Position numbers and translations under genes: made by a program
The notes under the pieces: generated by a model
Databases searched by the model: none
What the model saw: the letters and a program-made list of their open reading frames with translations, nothing else
What the model was told of the DNA's origin: nothing
Shown: positions 30,503 through 39,591 of the stretch, piece after piece
Numbering within the stretch: the stretch's first letter is position 1
How the letters are laid out: every line of letters begins with the position of its first letter
Assembly: GCF_021012795.1 (NCBI RefSeq)
Contig: NZ_VFYU01000018.1
Span: forward strand, 124,001 to 188,000
DNA length: 64,000 bases
DNA from: Psychrobacter sp. I-STPA10
Lineage (GTDB): Bacteria; Pseudomonadota; Gammaproteobacteria; Pseudomonadales; Moraxellaceae
Direction of reading: 5' to 3'

Positions 30503-32023
30503 ATGTCATCCTTTATTGTGTCGCAATTACCCAGTAAACCCACCAACTTAATTTTGACTGGAGTAGCAGGAACAGGTAAAACGCATCATTTACTGCATAT
30601 CCAAAGATTATATGATGAAACAGTGACACTACCAACCCATAATGTTGCACAGCAGTTATTGGCAGATATTGGCTGGCGTGAGGTGGTGTGTGCGGTATTA
30701 TTGCTTGAAAATAGATCAATGCGAGTAGCAGAAATTGTGCAACATGCGTTGTTTCAAGCAAAAGCTGCTGCCAATGGACGCAGTGATAATTTGCTACAAA
30801 CAGCAAGTGCGATATTACAGCACCATACTGTGAATAATAACCAAGATAAGCAAAAAATATCCAATCTCCAAAAAAATAAACCGCAGTATGTAGCAGATGA
30901 TGCTGTGAGTACAAAAGCAAGTGCGTCTTATTTTGTCCAAAGCTCAGATAAGTCATGGTATTTGTTAGATGCAGTGAAGCCCAGTCTTACTCAGTCTTTG
31001 TCTGAGCTGACCACCTTAGCACAGATGTTAGGGGTTAAGCATCATAACAATGACCTCAGTAACCCTCATGGCAATATTAGCAAACCAGATACACAAGCTA
31101 CCAATTATCTACTTAAGTCGCATACCCTATCGAGAAGTACTCTGGTGAGTTTTCATCAAGCTTATGGCTATGATGAGTTTGTTGAAGGTATTCGCCCACA
31201 GCTTGATGAAAACAGTGGACAAATGCGCTATCGTATTGTTGCAGGGGCATTTTTAGAGCTGTGTCAACGGGCAAAAGCAGATCCCAACCATCGCTATGCC
31301 ATGTTGATTGATGAGTTGAATCGAGCCAATGTTGCGCAAGTATTTGGAGAGTTGATGAGTGTGATAGAGTCTGATAAGCGGGCAGGGCAGCGCAATGCGT
31401 TGACGGTACGATTGGCTTACTCAGGACAGATGTTTAGTGTGCCAAGTAATGTCGATATTTATGCCACCATGAACACCCAAGATCGCTCCTTGGTCGCGCT
31501 AGACATGGCATTTCGTCGTCGTTTTGAATTTATCGAGATGTTGCCTGATGCCTCTATACTGCCTGTGCTGCAAGATAAATCTCAAAATGAAGTAGACTTA
31601 GCACAACTATTACAGACATTAAATACTCGTATTATGCAGCAATTAGGGACAGAAGCAGTATTGGGACACGCCTTTTTATGTGATGTGACAACGATGCGTG
31701 ATTTGGCAAAAGTCATGGCAAGGCAAATCCTACCACAGCTTATAACCACAATTGAGGCTTTTGTAAGAATGGATCAGGTCGCTGGAGTGATGCAAAGTAT
31801 TTTGTATGGTCATGATGTCCTAACCCATATTGATAGTGTTGATTATCCATTAGTACACTCTGTGTTATCACAAAATAGTACTCATATTCAAATAGCACCC
31901 GCTCTCCTCATCGCAGCCCAATCGCCTGATTTATCACTCACCAACACACAGCCTAATCATCAAGATAATGTCTGTGTTTATCTGAGTGCAGCACCTTATC
32001 AGCAAATTTATAAGTATTTATAA
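30503..32023 (+). CDS. mcrB: McrB-like AAA+ GTPase of a type IV restriction system
   Basis: McrB forms the GTP-driven hexamer that translocates DNA and activates McrC to cut modified DNA. This protein has Walker A GVAGTGKTHH within about 30 residues of the start, FHQAYGYDEFVEGIRP, Walker B AMLIDELNRANVAQVFGEL, and the GTPase signature MNTQDRS, close to the classic MNTADRS. The arginine-rich AFRRRFEF segment follows. The N-terminal DNA-binding domain of E. coli McrB is missing, so target recognition must lie elsewhere. A Gln/Asn/Lys-rich insertion spans about residues 110-220. I use the ATG at 30503; a TTG five codons earlier is possible. mcrC follows after 36 bases. Confidence 0.88.
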   Translation: MSSFIVSQLPSKPTNLILTGVAGTGKTHHLLHIQRLYDETVTLPTHNVAQQLLADIGWREVVCAVLLLENRSMRVAEIVQHALFQAKAAANGRSDNLLQTASAILQHHTVNNNQDKQKISNLQKNKPQYVADDAVSTKASASYFVQSSDKSWYLLDAVKPSLTQSLSELTTLAQMLGVKHHNNDLSNPHGNISKPDTQATNYLLKSHTLSRSTLVSFHQAYGYDEFVEGIRPQLDENSGQMRYRIVAGAFLELCQRAKADPNHRYAMLIDELNRANVAQVFGELMSVIESDKRAGQRNALTVRLAYSGQMFSVPSNVDIYATMNTQDRSLVALDMAFRRRFEFIEMLPDASILPVLQDKSQNEVDLAQLLQTLNTRIMQQLGTEAVLGHAFLCDVTTMRDLAKVMARQILPQLITTIEAFVRMDQVAGVMQSILYGHDVLTHIDSVDYPLVHSVLSQNSTHIQIAPALLIAAQSPDLSLTNTQPNHQDNVCVYLSAAPYQQIYKYL

Positions 32024-32059
32024 ATGGAGTAGGGCAAATTTATACAAACAGGCTTTGTT

Positions 32060-33571
32060 ATGATACAATTTGTTATGATACAAGGTATTATAAAATCAAG
32101 CAGTCAGTTACAGACGTTTACTTGTTTTGAGCATCAGCGGCTTGGACGTGATAGCTTTGTAGATACGACAGATTTTGATTATTTATTAAAGCAGCAGTTA
32201 CCTTGCTTCGATATTCGTTTTTTTGCAGGTGAACCACAGTTAGTTGCCCGCCATTACTTAGCAACGATATGGCTGCCCAGTGGTCAGCGTTTAGAGATTC
32301 TACCTAAAATCACCCCTTATCATGCCATAGAAGCATCACCGCCAAATGATGTAACGATAGAGAAAATTGCCATCAATGAGACACGCCGCTGGGTGGCACA
32401 GATGTTAAGTCAGATTGCTGGTAAAGTGGCATTACAGCCATTAGTCGCCTCTGCTCAAGTGGGACACCCTCAAAATAAACCATGGCTTGATGTGCAGCAA
32501 CCATGGTATTTACAGTTATATCAGCGTTTGCTTGAACATATTGATGCAGTTGCTCAGTTTTTGCCGCATCATTATCAGCAGCAGACACAAAATAGCCCAC
32601 AAGCACGTGGTAAAATTAACTTTAAGCAGCAACTCAAACAAAACTTGCATCGTCCGCATTACTTTGTCACGCAAAAAGATCATTGGCAAACGCACACCTT
32701 GCTTTGGCAGTTTTTACTGACGGCAGAGCAGCAAGCGCAACAGATGCTTGGTTTATCCATCACTGATAAGCAGCAAATATACAGCCGAATGGGTGGAATG
32801 CGTCAGCCAAATAGTGGTGCTTATCATCAGCACATTCAGATGATAAGTCATCGGATAGACATATTGCCACAAACTCAGTGGCAGGCTACTTATGATAGTC
32901 TGTTACGCAATAAGCAGCACTGGTTAAGCCAATGTAGCCGCTATCAGCAACACCAGTTGCTTGAGGCGATTGAATGGGCATGGTGGTTTTTACAACCAAT
33001 CGCGGTGCAACCACAACCCTCATTCAAAGAAACAGTTTTACCTTGTCAGGCATTTATGCTCAATATGCAACATGCGTTTGAGCAGTGGGTCAGTGTATGT
33101 CTTGCAGAGCAAATACATGTAGCGTCAGTATTTGTAGACAAGGATAGCAAACCAGAGCTATGTATACAGCCAAGCTATGATTGGCTGAGCATCAAAGATC
33201 CACAGACAGCACCAATATCACAATTATTGAATCGACGTATTCAGCCAGATATTTGTTTATTACAGCATCAAGACAAGCAAACGAACAGAGCTACATGTAG
33301 TTACATTAGTCATGTGATGGATATAAAATACAAGTATTTGCCGCGAATTTCTGCAATTGCTTCTAGTGACTTATATCAATTGCAAGTTTATCAAAGCCAC
33401 CTACAGGCACGACATGCATGGTTAATATATCCTGCTCATAACCACTTTTATCAGCCAGTGACCTTAACCTCATCTGATAATCGTCATGCTGACATGCATA
33501 GTATGACTATAGTACCTTTTTGTACCACTAGTGCTCGTTTATTAATAGATGCTGCCACACTGTCATGTTGA
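32060..33571 (+). CDS. mcrC: McrC-like nuclease subunit
   Basis: This 503-residue partner of the upstream McrB carries a PD-(D/E)xK nuclease core at its C-terminus: RRIQPDICLL near residue 394, then HVMDIKYKYL near residue 415. SSDLYQLQVYQSHL follows as the usual helix. The N-terminal part (LPSGQRLEILPKI, then KPWLDVQQPWYLQLYQRLL) matches the McrC family, which bridges to the McrB ring. Many Gln and His residues sit in the middle. The start MIQFVMIQGIIK is uncertain by one Met. The pair should be a type IV, modification-dependent defence module. Substrate specificity cannot be predicted. Confidence 0.87.
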   Translation: MIQFVMIQGIIKSSSQLQTFTCFEHQRLGRDSFVDTTDFDYLLKQQLPCFDIRFFAGEPQLVARHYLATIWLPSGQRLEILPKITPYHAIEASPPNDVTIEKIAINETRRWVAQMLSQIAGKVALQPLVASAQVGHPQNKPWLDVQQPWYLQLYQRLLEHIDAVAQFLPHHYQQQTQNSPQARGKINFKQQLKQNLHRPHYFVTQKDHWQTHTLLWQFLLTAEQQAQQMLGLSITDKQQIYSRMGGMRQPNSGAYHQHIQMISHRIDILPQTQWQATYDSLLRNKQHWLSQCSRYQQHQLLEAIEWAWWFLQPIAVQPQPSFKETVLPCQAFMLNMQHAFEQWVSVCLAEQIHVASVFVDKDSKPELCIQPSYDWLSIKDPQTAPISQLLNRRIQPDICLLQHQDKQTNRATCSYISHVMDIKYKYLPRISAIASSDLYQLQVYQSHLQARHAWLIYPAHNHFYQPVTLTSSDNRHADMHSMTIVPFCTTSARLLIDAATLSC

Positions 33572-33755
33572 GTGGTAAGTAAAGCCATATTAATTGCAAA
33601 AAAATAAAAAAAGGTGTTGACAGAGTTTAAGAAAGTCATTAATATATGCACCTCGATAGCGATGAAGCAAAACAAATTACTCAGTATGAGTTTTGAATTT
33701 TTGTTATCAGTATTACTATTAAAATTTACTATTTTATAGTAGTATAAAATATCAT

Positions 33756-33832
<77 letters not shown>

Positions 33833-33843
33833 TTTTATTTAAG

Positions 33844-33863
33844 AGCCTTACAGGCTTTTTTTT
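33844..33863 (+). terminator. Possible terminator after tRNA-Pro
   Basis: A short stem AGCCT/AGGCT with a 3-base loop is followed by eight T. It lies 11 bases after tRNA-Pro and before tRNA-Arg, so the three tRNAs may not be one transcript, or this may act only as an attenuator. Confidence 0.6.
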
Positions 33864-33921
33864 ATGCTTTTTCTAGTAATTTGTATAACAGTTACTTAAT
33901 GATAAGCATTGTAAGTCATGA

Positions 33922-33998
33922 GCGCCTGTAGCTCAGTTGGATAGAGCATCTGCCTTCTAAGCAGGTGGTCGCAGGTTCGAATCCTGCCAGGCGCGCCA
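33922..33998 (+). tRNA. tRNA-Arg (anticodon TCT)
   Basis: The 77-base cloverleaf has acceptor arms GCGCCTG and CAGGCGC, D-arm sequence AGCTCAGTTGGATAGAGC, the anticodon loop CTTCTAA and T loop TTCGAAT, with an encoded CCA. It reads AGA and AGG codons, which are frequent in the AT-rich operon at 54820-61302. Confidence 0.96.
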
Positions 33999-34059
33999 TA
34001 TCAAGCCTGCAATATTAAGTTTTATATCTACTAAAAGTCAATAATGACTTTTGTCTATG

Positions 34060-34135
34060 GCGGCTGTAGCTCAGTTGGTAGAGCCCCGGGTTGTGATCTC
34101 GGTTGTCGTGGGTTCAAGTCCCATCAGTCGCCCCA
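34060..34135 (+). tRNA. tRNA-His (anticodon GTG)
   Basis: The 76-base cloverleaf has acceptor arms GCGGCTG and CAGTCGC (one G-T pair), anticodon loop TTGTGAT, T loop TTCAAGT and an encoded CCA. The base before it (34059) is G and faces discriminator C, as the extra 5' G of tRNA-His requires. An Arg-His pair next to Pro recalls the argX-hisR-leuT-proM cluster of enterobacteria, without the Leu gene and in another order. Confidence 0.96.
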
Positions 34136-34871
34136 ATTTTTATTTCTCCTCTCCTCTTTATTAAATTAATTATTCCTCTATAATTTTTCAATTTATATTA
34201 ATTGTTATTACTTCAATTTTAAATCTTTATCTTCAATTATTTTATCTCATTATTTTTCTGTAGTATTTACTCCAATTCAAATAAACAAATTGTTGAATCG
34301 AAAGATTGAATAAATGTGGATGTTTGTCTTTAAAATCTAGTGCATCACTTGAGGTTATATGATTTGGATAATAAATTTAGTGGATATAAATTTTTAATCA
34401 CTTTGGGTATAGCAATAATATAATATCGTAAGATATATAAAATAATGCTTATAAACTATCTATTGTAAATAGCTAAGCCCAAATTTTAGTAGCCATTCTT
34501 TTTCTTTATTTTTTAGTATCGATAGATTTTTTTGGCGTCTAAATAGATTGATATACATTATTATTGACAGTGTCTTGACATTGTTAGTTGTGATAACAAA
34601 TACAAAAATTATTTAGCATTATACGATATATTAGCTTAATTTCGTGTCCATCGTCTTTATCTTTTTATGGTTAGTCCATAACGTCAGGTTTAACTTGTGT
34701 TCGCAGCAATGGTTGGTTATTTTTCAATGTCTTAATACACTCTAAAGTATATTAAGAGCGACACTTTATACTCCTTAGCAATAATTCTCTCACAGAGTAT
34801 TGGGTAATCACTCTTAAATAATGTGATGGGTTTTATTAATAAGTATGCACACGTGATAGAGGAAGGTAATA
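34136..34871. other. Very AT-rich gene-free stretch after the tRNA array
   Basis: No gene is visible in these 736 bases. They consist of long T- and A-rich runs. Being 3' of tRNA genes it is a plausible insertion site, but I see no integrase, no duplicated tRNA 3' end and no other mobile element. The araC-type gene promoter should lie at the right end. Confidence 0.4.
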
Positions 34872-35849
34872 ATGGACGCATTAAGCATGCTATTAAAAAA
34901 TGTACATTTGTATGAGACAAAATATTATTGTCTACAATGCGATGGAGATTGGTCATATTCTATAACACGGCAAGATACCATAGTGTTTTATTTGGTGTTA
35001 CAGGGTAGCTTATGTATTGATATTGATGGTGTAATAAGAAATGCCCAAGCCGGCAATATCATTATGATACCCAATGCATCTAATCATACCATCTATGCGT
35101 CTAATTATAGCAGTAAGCAGGCAACACCCATTGAAATCCTACTCAATCAAAGTGATGGTAAACCAGTATTGCTTGGTGAGAGTAAAAAAAATGGCAGTAC
35201 TGTTTTTGCATTGATTGAGTGTTTTTATGACAAAGAAGTGACTCGTCCACTACTTTCTGCGCTGCCATCGATATTGCCAGAGCATGAGGTACATTCACGC
35301 TATGGTGATAAAGTTTTGGATATTGGTATGGATTTTTTGTCAATTGAATCTCGGGGAGATCGCTTAGGTAAAGCGGCGATGATTAATAGGCTGGCAAGTA
35401 TTATTATGATTGAGTGTGTGCGTGCATATATTGAAAGTCTACCTGAAGCTACGGATAGCTGGTTGCGCTCACTAAAAGACCCTTATCTTGCCAAAGCATT
35501 GGCAGTGATGCACAAGTCCCCTGAAAAAAACTGGACGATTGGACAGCTAGCAGAAGAGGTTGGCATGTCACGCTCTAGTTTTGCTGAGCGATTTAAACAA
35601 ATTGTTGGTGAGCCGCCATTAACTTATCTGATTGATTATCGTATGCGTTTGGCAGCACGGTATTTACGCTTGCAACAAAATAGTATTAGCCGTATTAGTG
35701 AGCTTGTTGGTTATGCTTCAGATTCAACTTTTAGTCAAGCATTTAAGCGAGTGTATGGGGTATCACCACGCACCTATCGTCAGCAAAGTATTGAACAAGA
35801 TAAAGTGTTAGAAAATACATTAAATTGTGATAAATCTAGATCTAAGTAA
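34872..35849 (+). CDS. AraC family transcriptional regulator with cupin sensor domain
   Basis: This 325-residue regulator has an N-terminal cupin domain of the AraC/Cupin_6 type (FYLVLQGSLCIDIDG, then AGNIIMIPNASNHTIY, residues about 20-190). A C-terminal double helix-turn-helix follows at about 216-315 (WTIGQLAEEVGMSRSSFAERF and ISRISELVGYASDSTFSQAF). The ligand is not evident. AGGAAGG precedes the ATG. No obvious target operon adjoins; the nearest downstream gene is unknown, and the upstream region is empty. Confidence 0.92.
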   Translation: MDALSMLLKNVHLYETKYYCLQCDGDWSYSITRQDTIVFYLVLQGSLCIDIDGVIRNAQAGNIIMIPNASNHTIYASNYSSKQATPIEILLNQSDGKPVLLGESKKNGSTVFALIECFYDKEVTRPLLSALPSILPEHEVHSRYGDKVLDIGMDFLSIESRGDRLGKAAMINRLASIIMIECVRAYIESLPEATDSWLRSLKDPYLAKALAVMHKSPEKNWTIGQLAEEVGMSRSSFAERFKQIVGEPPLTYLIDYRMRLAARYLRLQQNSISRISELVGYASDSTFSQAFKRVYGVSPRTYRQQSIEQDKVLENTLNCDKSRSK

Positions 35850-35873
35850 TTTAATCTCAGTAGTTATAGATAG

Positions 35874-35905
35874 AAAGTTTTATTAGTAAAAAGTTTTATT
35901 AGTAA
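35874..35905. repeat. Two exact 16-base tandem copies
   Basis: The unit AAAGTTTTATTAGTAA occurs twice without a gap, just after the AraC-type gene. It is probably a slippage duplication and has no visible function. Confidence 0.6.
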
Positions 35906-36098
35906 AATACATGGAGTGCTACTTTTGGGTAAGTATATTAAGCAAACAGAAGCGAAGGGGTGGTATTTATATTTGATTGACTATAGCAATCGCACCCATT
36001 AGCATTTATAGTAAGCTTGTATTAGTTTTGTTGGTTATAAGGTAAATACAATATTTTAGTTATTGTATGAATAAACAATAGCCTCTATAAGGATAAAT

Positions 36099-37025
36099 GT
36101 GGTTATGGTGAATCGTCCTAGTACAATTGAACCCATATTATCTGATGCTGTTGAGCAAAACACAGCACATAATTTAGTCATGGATAAATCTTCCCTTATT
36201 GCACTTTATTGTGTTCCTGCGCTACCAATTATCAATACAACTGATCAACAGAGTCTACAACAAGTCCATGAACAGCGAGTCACTTTATACCAAGCACAGC
36301 AGCAGCGTACAAAAAATTTATATTTGGTTTCTGAAAGTGTGCGTCCCACCTATTTAGTGCCTTTATTAAAATCTCAGTTTATAGAGTATCAACGGTATAA
36401 AATGTCGGTGAAACTAGATCAGCGTGGCATCATTGATACCAGTGAGATAGAAACATTATGGCAGCAGTTGCATATTGCTGATGACTTAATTACTCAAATT
36501 GTGCAAAATATGCCAGCTCAGCGTCCTGTTGGTTGGCAAGTCAGTGCTGGCGGCTATAATCATTTGCGCTTACCGACGGTAGGTCGGCAACGCAGCTCTC
36601 AGGTCATTGCCGACCAAGAAAGTATCAATAGCTATGTGTTAGGGCATTTTGGGGTGATGAGTTATACTTACGATCGTGCTTATTTTATTGGTCATGTGGT
36701 GGGTTACTTATTTTGCTGTTATTATTTGGCACACTTATCGATTCCTTATATGGTGACTACTTTACCCAAAGGTCAGGTTGCCCATTATGAGTATGCCAGT
36801 TTGGATACCGCTAAGATGGTGCGGCTATTACAAACTTTAGATGACCGCTGCAAAAAACGTACTTATCAGTTAGCGGTATTATGCGCACGTCTTAGTGATT
36901 ATCGTACAGATAAGCGCATCGAAAAGATGCTCATTGCTGAGGTTAACGAATTTGATAAACAGCAGCAGCAGCGTAGTTTAGATGCATTATTGCAGCATGG
37001 GTTGATGCCAGATGCATTGGACTAA
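36099..37025 (+). CDS. Unrecognised 308-residue protein upstream of gspF
   Basis: I do not recognise this protein. It is Gln- and Tyr-rich, with no signal peptide and one moderately hydrophobic stretch (YFIGHVVGYLFCCYYLAHLSIPY, about residues 205-230) that could be a buried helix or a single membrane span. The C-terminal 80 residues are charged and helical. The start is GTG with AAGG 6 bases upstream; an ATG two codons later is possible. gspF begins about 80 bases downstream on the same strand, so co-transcription is likely, but nothing in its sequence ties it to type II secretion. Confidence 0.72.
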   Translation: MVMVNRPSTIEPILSDAVEQNTAHNLVMDKSSLIALYCVPALPIINTTDQQSLQQVHEQRVTLYQAQQQRTKNLYLVSESVRPTYLVPLLKSQFIEYQRYKMSVKLDQRGIIDTSEIETLWQQLHIADDLITQIVQNMPAQRPVGWQVSAGGYNHLRLPTVGRQRSSQVIADQESINSYVLGHFGVMSYTYDRAYFIGHVVGYLFCCYYLAHLSIPYMVTTLPKGQVAHYEYASLDTAKMVRLLQTLDDRCKKRTYQLAVLCARLSDYRTDKRIEKMLIAEVNEFDKQQQQRSLDALLQHGLMPDALD

Positions 37026-37106
37026 ATGAGAAAAATAACTAAAATTAATGATGAATTTATAAGCACTCTTTCACCCAACTGATTGTATTATATGTGGAAA
37101 AAGTAA

Positions 37107-38318
37107 ATGCCTGCCTATAATTATAAAGCGTTAGACCCCTCTGGCAGCATGCAAAAAGGGGTATTACAGGGAGATTCTGCACGCCAGATTCGCCAACAAT
37201 TGCGTGATAAATCTTTGTTGCCCGTTGAAGTACAGATAGTACAAGATAAATCAGCAAGCAAACACAAAGGACATTTTGGACAAAAAGGTATTTCTGCTTA
37301 TGATTTAGCGTTATTAACGCGCCAATTATCAGTATTGTTAGCAGCCTCCATTCCTCTTGAAGAAGCCTTAGCATCAGTTGCCAAGCAATCGCAAAAACCC
37401 CATGTCAAATCGACTATGCAGTCGGTACGCTCCTTAGTATTAGAAGGCTATAGCTTTGCCAATGCGCTCAAAAAAGCCACCAATTTTCCGACACTTTATA
37501 TAGCTACTATTGCAGCAGGTGAAAAATCAGGACATCTAGATTTAATTTTAAATCAGTTAGCTGATTACACCGAAAATCGTTTTGCTTTACAAAAGAAAAT
37601 ACAAGGGGCAATGATTTATCCCATTGTATTGATGGTCATGGCAGTGGCAGTAGTCATTGGTTTGATGAGTTTTGTTGTACCCAAAATTGTAAAAGTATTT
37701 GAGCAATCAGACCAAGCATTACCGTGGATTACGCAAGTTGTTTTGGGTCTATCGAATATCATTACCCAGTGGTGGTGGCTATTGCTTCTAATTATATTTA
37801 CAGTTAGCTTTTTGCTGTATCGCTTTGCCAAAACAGACATCGGTACAAGTCGCATTGATGCGCTGGTGTTGCGTTTGCCTATTTTGGCACGATTATCCAA
37901 AAGCTTAAATGCCGCTCGTTTTGCCAGCACCTTATCTATTTTGGTACGTAGTGGTGTGCCATTAATTGAAGCATTACAAATTGGCGCAGCGGTGACCACC
38001 AATGTGCATATCAAACAAACGGTAATGAAAGCCGCCGATAAAGTTACTGAAGGTGCTAGTCTATCTAGTCAACTTGAGCAATCTACTTATTTCCCACCGA
38101 TGATGGTACAAATGATTAAAAGTGGTGAAAATTCAGGCGAGTTAGATAACATGCTTAGCCGAGCTGCTGACATGCAAGAGGCAGAAGCGACCAACTTTAT
38201 CAGTACCTTATTGGCCTTGCTTGAGCCATTGATGTTGGTACTTATGGGGGTGGTGGTGATGATAATCGTTATGGCAGTGATGTTACCGATTGTTAACATG
38301 AATGATTTGGCAGCATAA
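37107..38318 (+). CDS. gspF: Type II secretion inner-membrane platform protein GspF
   Basis: GspF is the inner-membrane platform protein that couples the GspE ATPase to pseudopilus assembly. The 403-residue protein begins MPAYNYKALDPSGSMQKGVL, as GspF does. It has two GspF repeats, each with a conserved FARQL-like or FASTL-like segment (LLTRQLSVLLAASIPLEEAL and RFASTLSILVRSGVPLIEAL). Three membrane spans lie near residues 170-190, 215-235 and 370-395. It is separated from gspG by about 500 bases that hold MITE copy 3. Confidence 0.95.
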   Translation: MPAYNYKALDPSGSMQKGVLQGDSARQIRQQLRDKSLLPVEVQIVQDKSASKHKGHFGQKGISAYDLALLTRQLSVLLAASIPLEEALASVAKQSQKPHVKSTMQSVRSLVLEGYSFANALKKATNFPTLYIATIAAGEKSGHLDLILNQLADYTENRFALQKKIQGAMIYPIVLMVMAVAVVIGLMSFVVPKIVKVFEQSDQALPWITQVVLGLSNIITQWWWLLLLIIFTVSFLLYRFAKTDIGTSRIDALVLRLPILARLSKSLNAARFASTLSILVRSGVPLIEALQIGAAVTTNVHIKQTVMKAADKVTEGASLSSQLEQSTYFPPMMVQMIKSGENSGELDNMLSRAADMQEAEATNFISTLLALLEPLMLVLMGVVVMIIVMAVMLPIVNMNDLAA

Positions 38319-38491
38319 TTGGCAAACGTAAGCATCAGTCTGGCAAACTTAGTTACACTCACTTTTCATCATCGTTGGCTTTTGTTGTTTCATTCTTGTT
38401 ACCCATATCTTCACTCCCTCTATCTTAAAAACTATGATAAGATTTTGTCGCCAACTTCATTAACATAATTAATTAACATGATTAATTATTA

Positions 38492-38730
38492 GGGTTTATT
38501 GAATATTTATCTTCATAGGAAAAATTGAGATACTGATTTTAACAAACAGTGACTTAGTCCAGTGACTTAGTCAAGGCAATGAACGCAGCTAGCTGTTGTT
38601 AATAACAGTGAGATATTAATAAGTTTATTAATGCTTTCTTATGCAAAGTTAGCCAATTTTTACATCAAAGTAGAAAGTAGCTGTATCCCTTGAAGATATT
38701 AGTCTAACGAGGTAAAAGTTCAACAAATCC
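38492..38730 (+). mobile_element. MITE-like element, copy 3 (239 bp), between gspF and gspG
   Basis: This third, more diverged family member has ends GGGTTTATTGAATATTTATC and the complement of GGATTTGTTGAACTTTTACC. TA flanks both sides (38490-38491 and 38731-38732). It has the same orientation as copy 1 and carries the internal block shared with copy 2, including CTGTTGTTAATAACAG. It has no ORF. The remaining bases of the 506-base gspF-gspG gap show no gene. Confidence 0.82.
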
Positions 38731-38824
38731 TAAGGTAATGAATATAAAACGGTTACTATTTTGTAGAAGCACCATCATTAATGTTAATTTGTACTTTCCT
38801 TTTTACCTGATAAATAGATGATAT

Positions 38825-39295
38825 ATGATGAATAAAAATAACAAGACTATGGATATGATGTCCTTACGCTCACATACCTCTTTGACTCAAAAAGGGTTTA
38901 CCTTAATTGAGATTATGGTAGTTATTGTTATCCTTGCGATTTTAGCAGGATTGGTCGTGCCCCGAGTGGTGGGACAAAGTGACAAAGCTCGGGTCAAAAC
39001 CACAGAAACTATTTTAGCAACTGTTTCCAATTCACTAGATGCTTATCGAGTCGATAATTCGCGTTATCCCACCACAGCTCAAGGTTTAGATGCTTTGGTT
39101 ACCCCACCAGCAGATGCAAAAAATTATCCTGAAGGTGGTTATATTAAGGGTGGCTATCCAAAAGATGGTTGGGAGAATGAATTACAGTATGTCTCTCCAG
39201 GGACAGAAGGGCGACCATACGATTTGTTTTCTTTAGGAGCAGATGGCAAACAAGGTGGTGAAGGTTTGGATGCAGATTTATATGCCACCCCTTAA
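38825..39295 (+). CDS. gspG: Type II secretion major pseudopilin GspG
   Basis: GspG is the main subunit of the secretion pseudopilus. The 156-residue prepilin has a prepilin peptidase site [12 protein letters not shown] (cleavage after Gly24) with Glu at mature position 5, followed by one hydrophobic helix. The C-terminal domain shows the GspG pattern RYPTTAQGLDALV, GYPKDGWENELQY and SLGADGKQGGEG, which includes the calcium-binding loop. It ends with a strong terminator. It may have its own promoter, because a MITE separates it from gspF. Confidence 0.96.
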   Translation: MMNKNNKTMDMMSLRSHTSLTQKGFTLIEIMVVIVILAILAGLVVPRVVGQSDKARVKTTETILATVSNSLDAYRVDNSRYPTTAQGLDALVTPPADAKNYPEGGYIKGGYPKDGWENELQYVSPGTEGRPYDLFSLGADGKQGGEGLDADLYATP

Positions 39296-39370
39296 CTCCT
39301 TAGTGAGCATTGGAGATGACAGGTAAAAATCACATAGCCATTGTTGTTATTATAGATAATAGATAAGTAT

Positions 39371-39405
39371 AAAAAAGGTCTTCATTGGGTGATAGGCCTT
39401 TTTTT
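39371..39405 (+). terminator. Rho-independent terminator of gspG
   Basis: The arm AAAAAAGGTC pairs with GGCCTTTTTT (one G-T pair) around a 14-base loop and runs into seven T. It lies about 75 bases after the gspG stop. Confidence 0.82.
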
Positions 39406-39591
39406 AATATTTAATGACAGTCATGATACTGTCCATTAAATGTATTATATTGATAATGTTTAAAATTGATTTTACTCAATATAACAATTGGTTATTTTTT
39501 AAGCTTATGTTTTATTTAGCATTATAATAGATAAAATGGCAACCCATTTGTTTATTAAAAACCTGTATTCATAAACGTTGAGTCCAATTAT

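Noticed and set aside
34136-34871. Possible genomic island after the tRNA array
   Set aside because: There is no integrase, no duplicated tRNA end and no cargo gene in the stretch.
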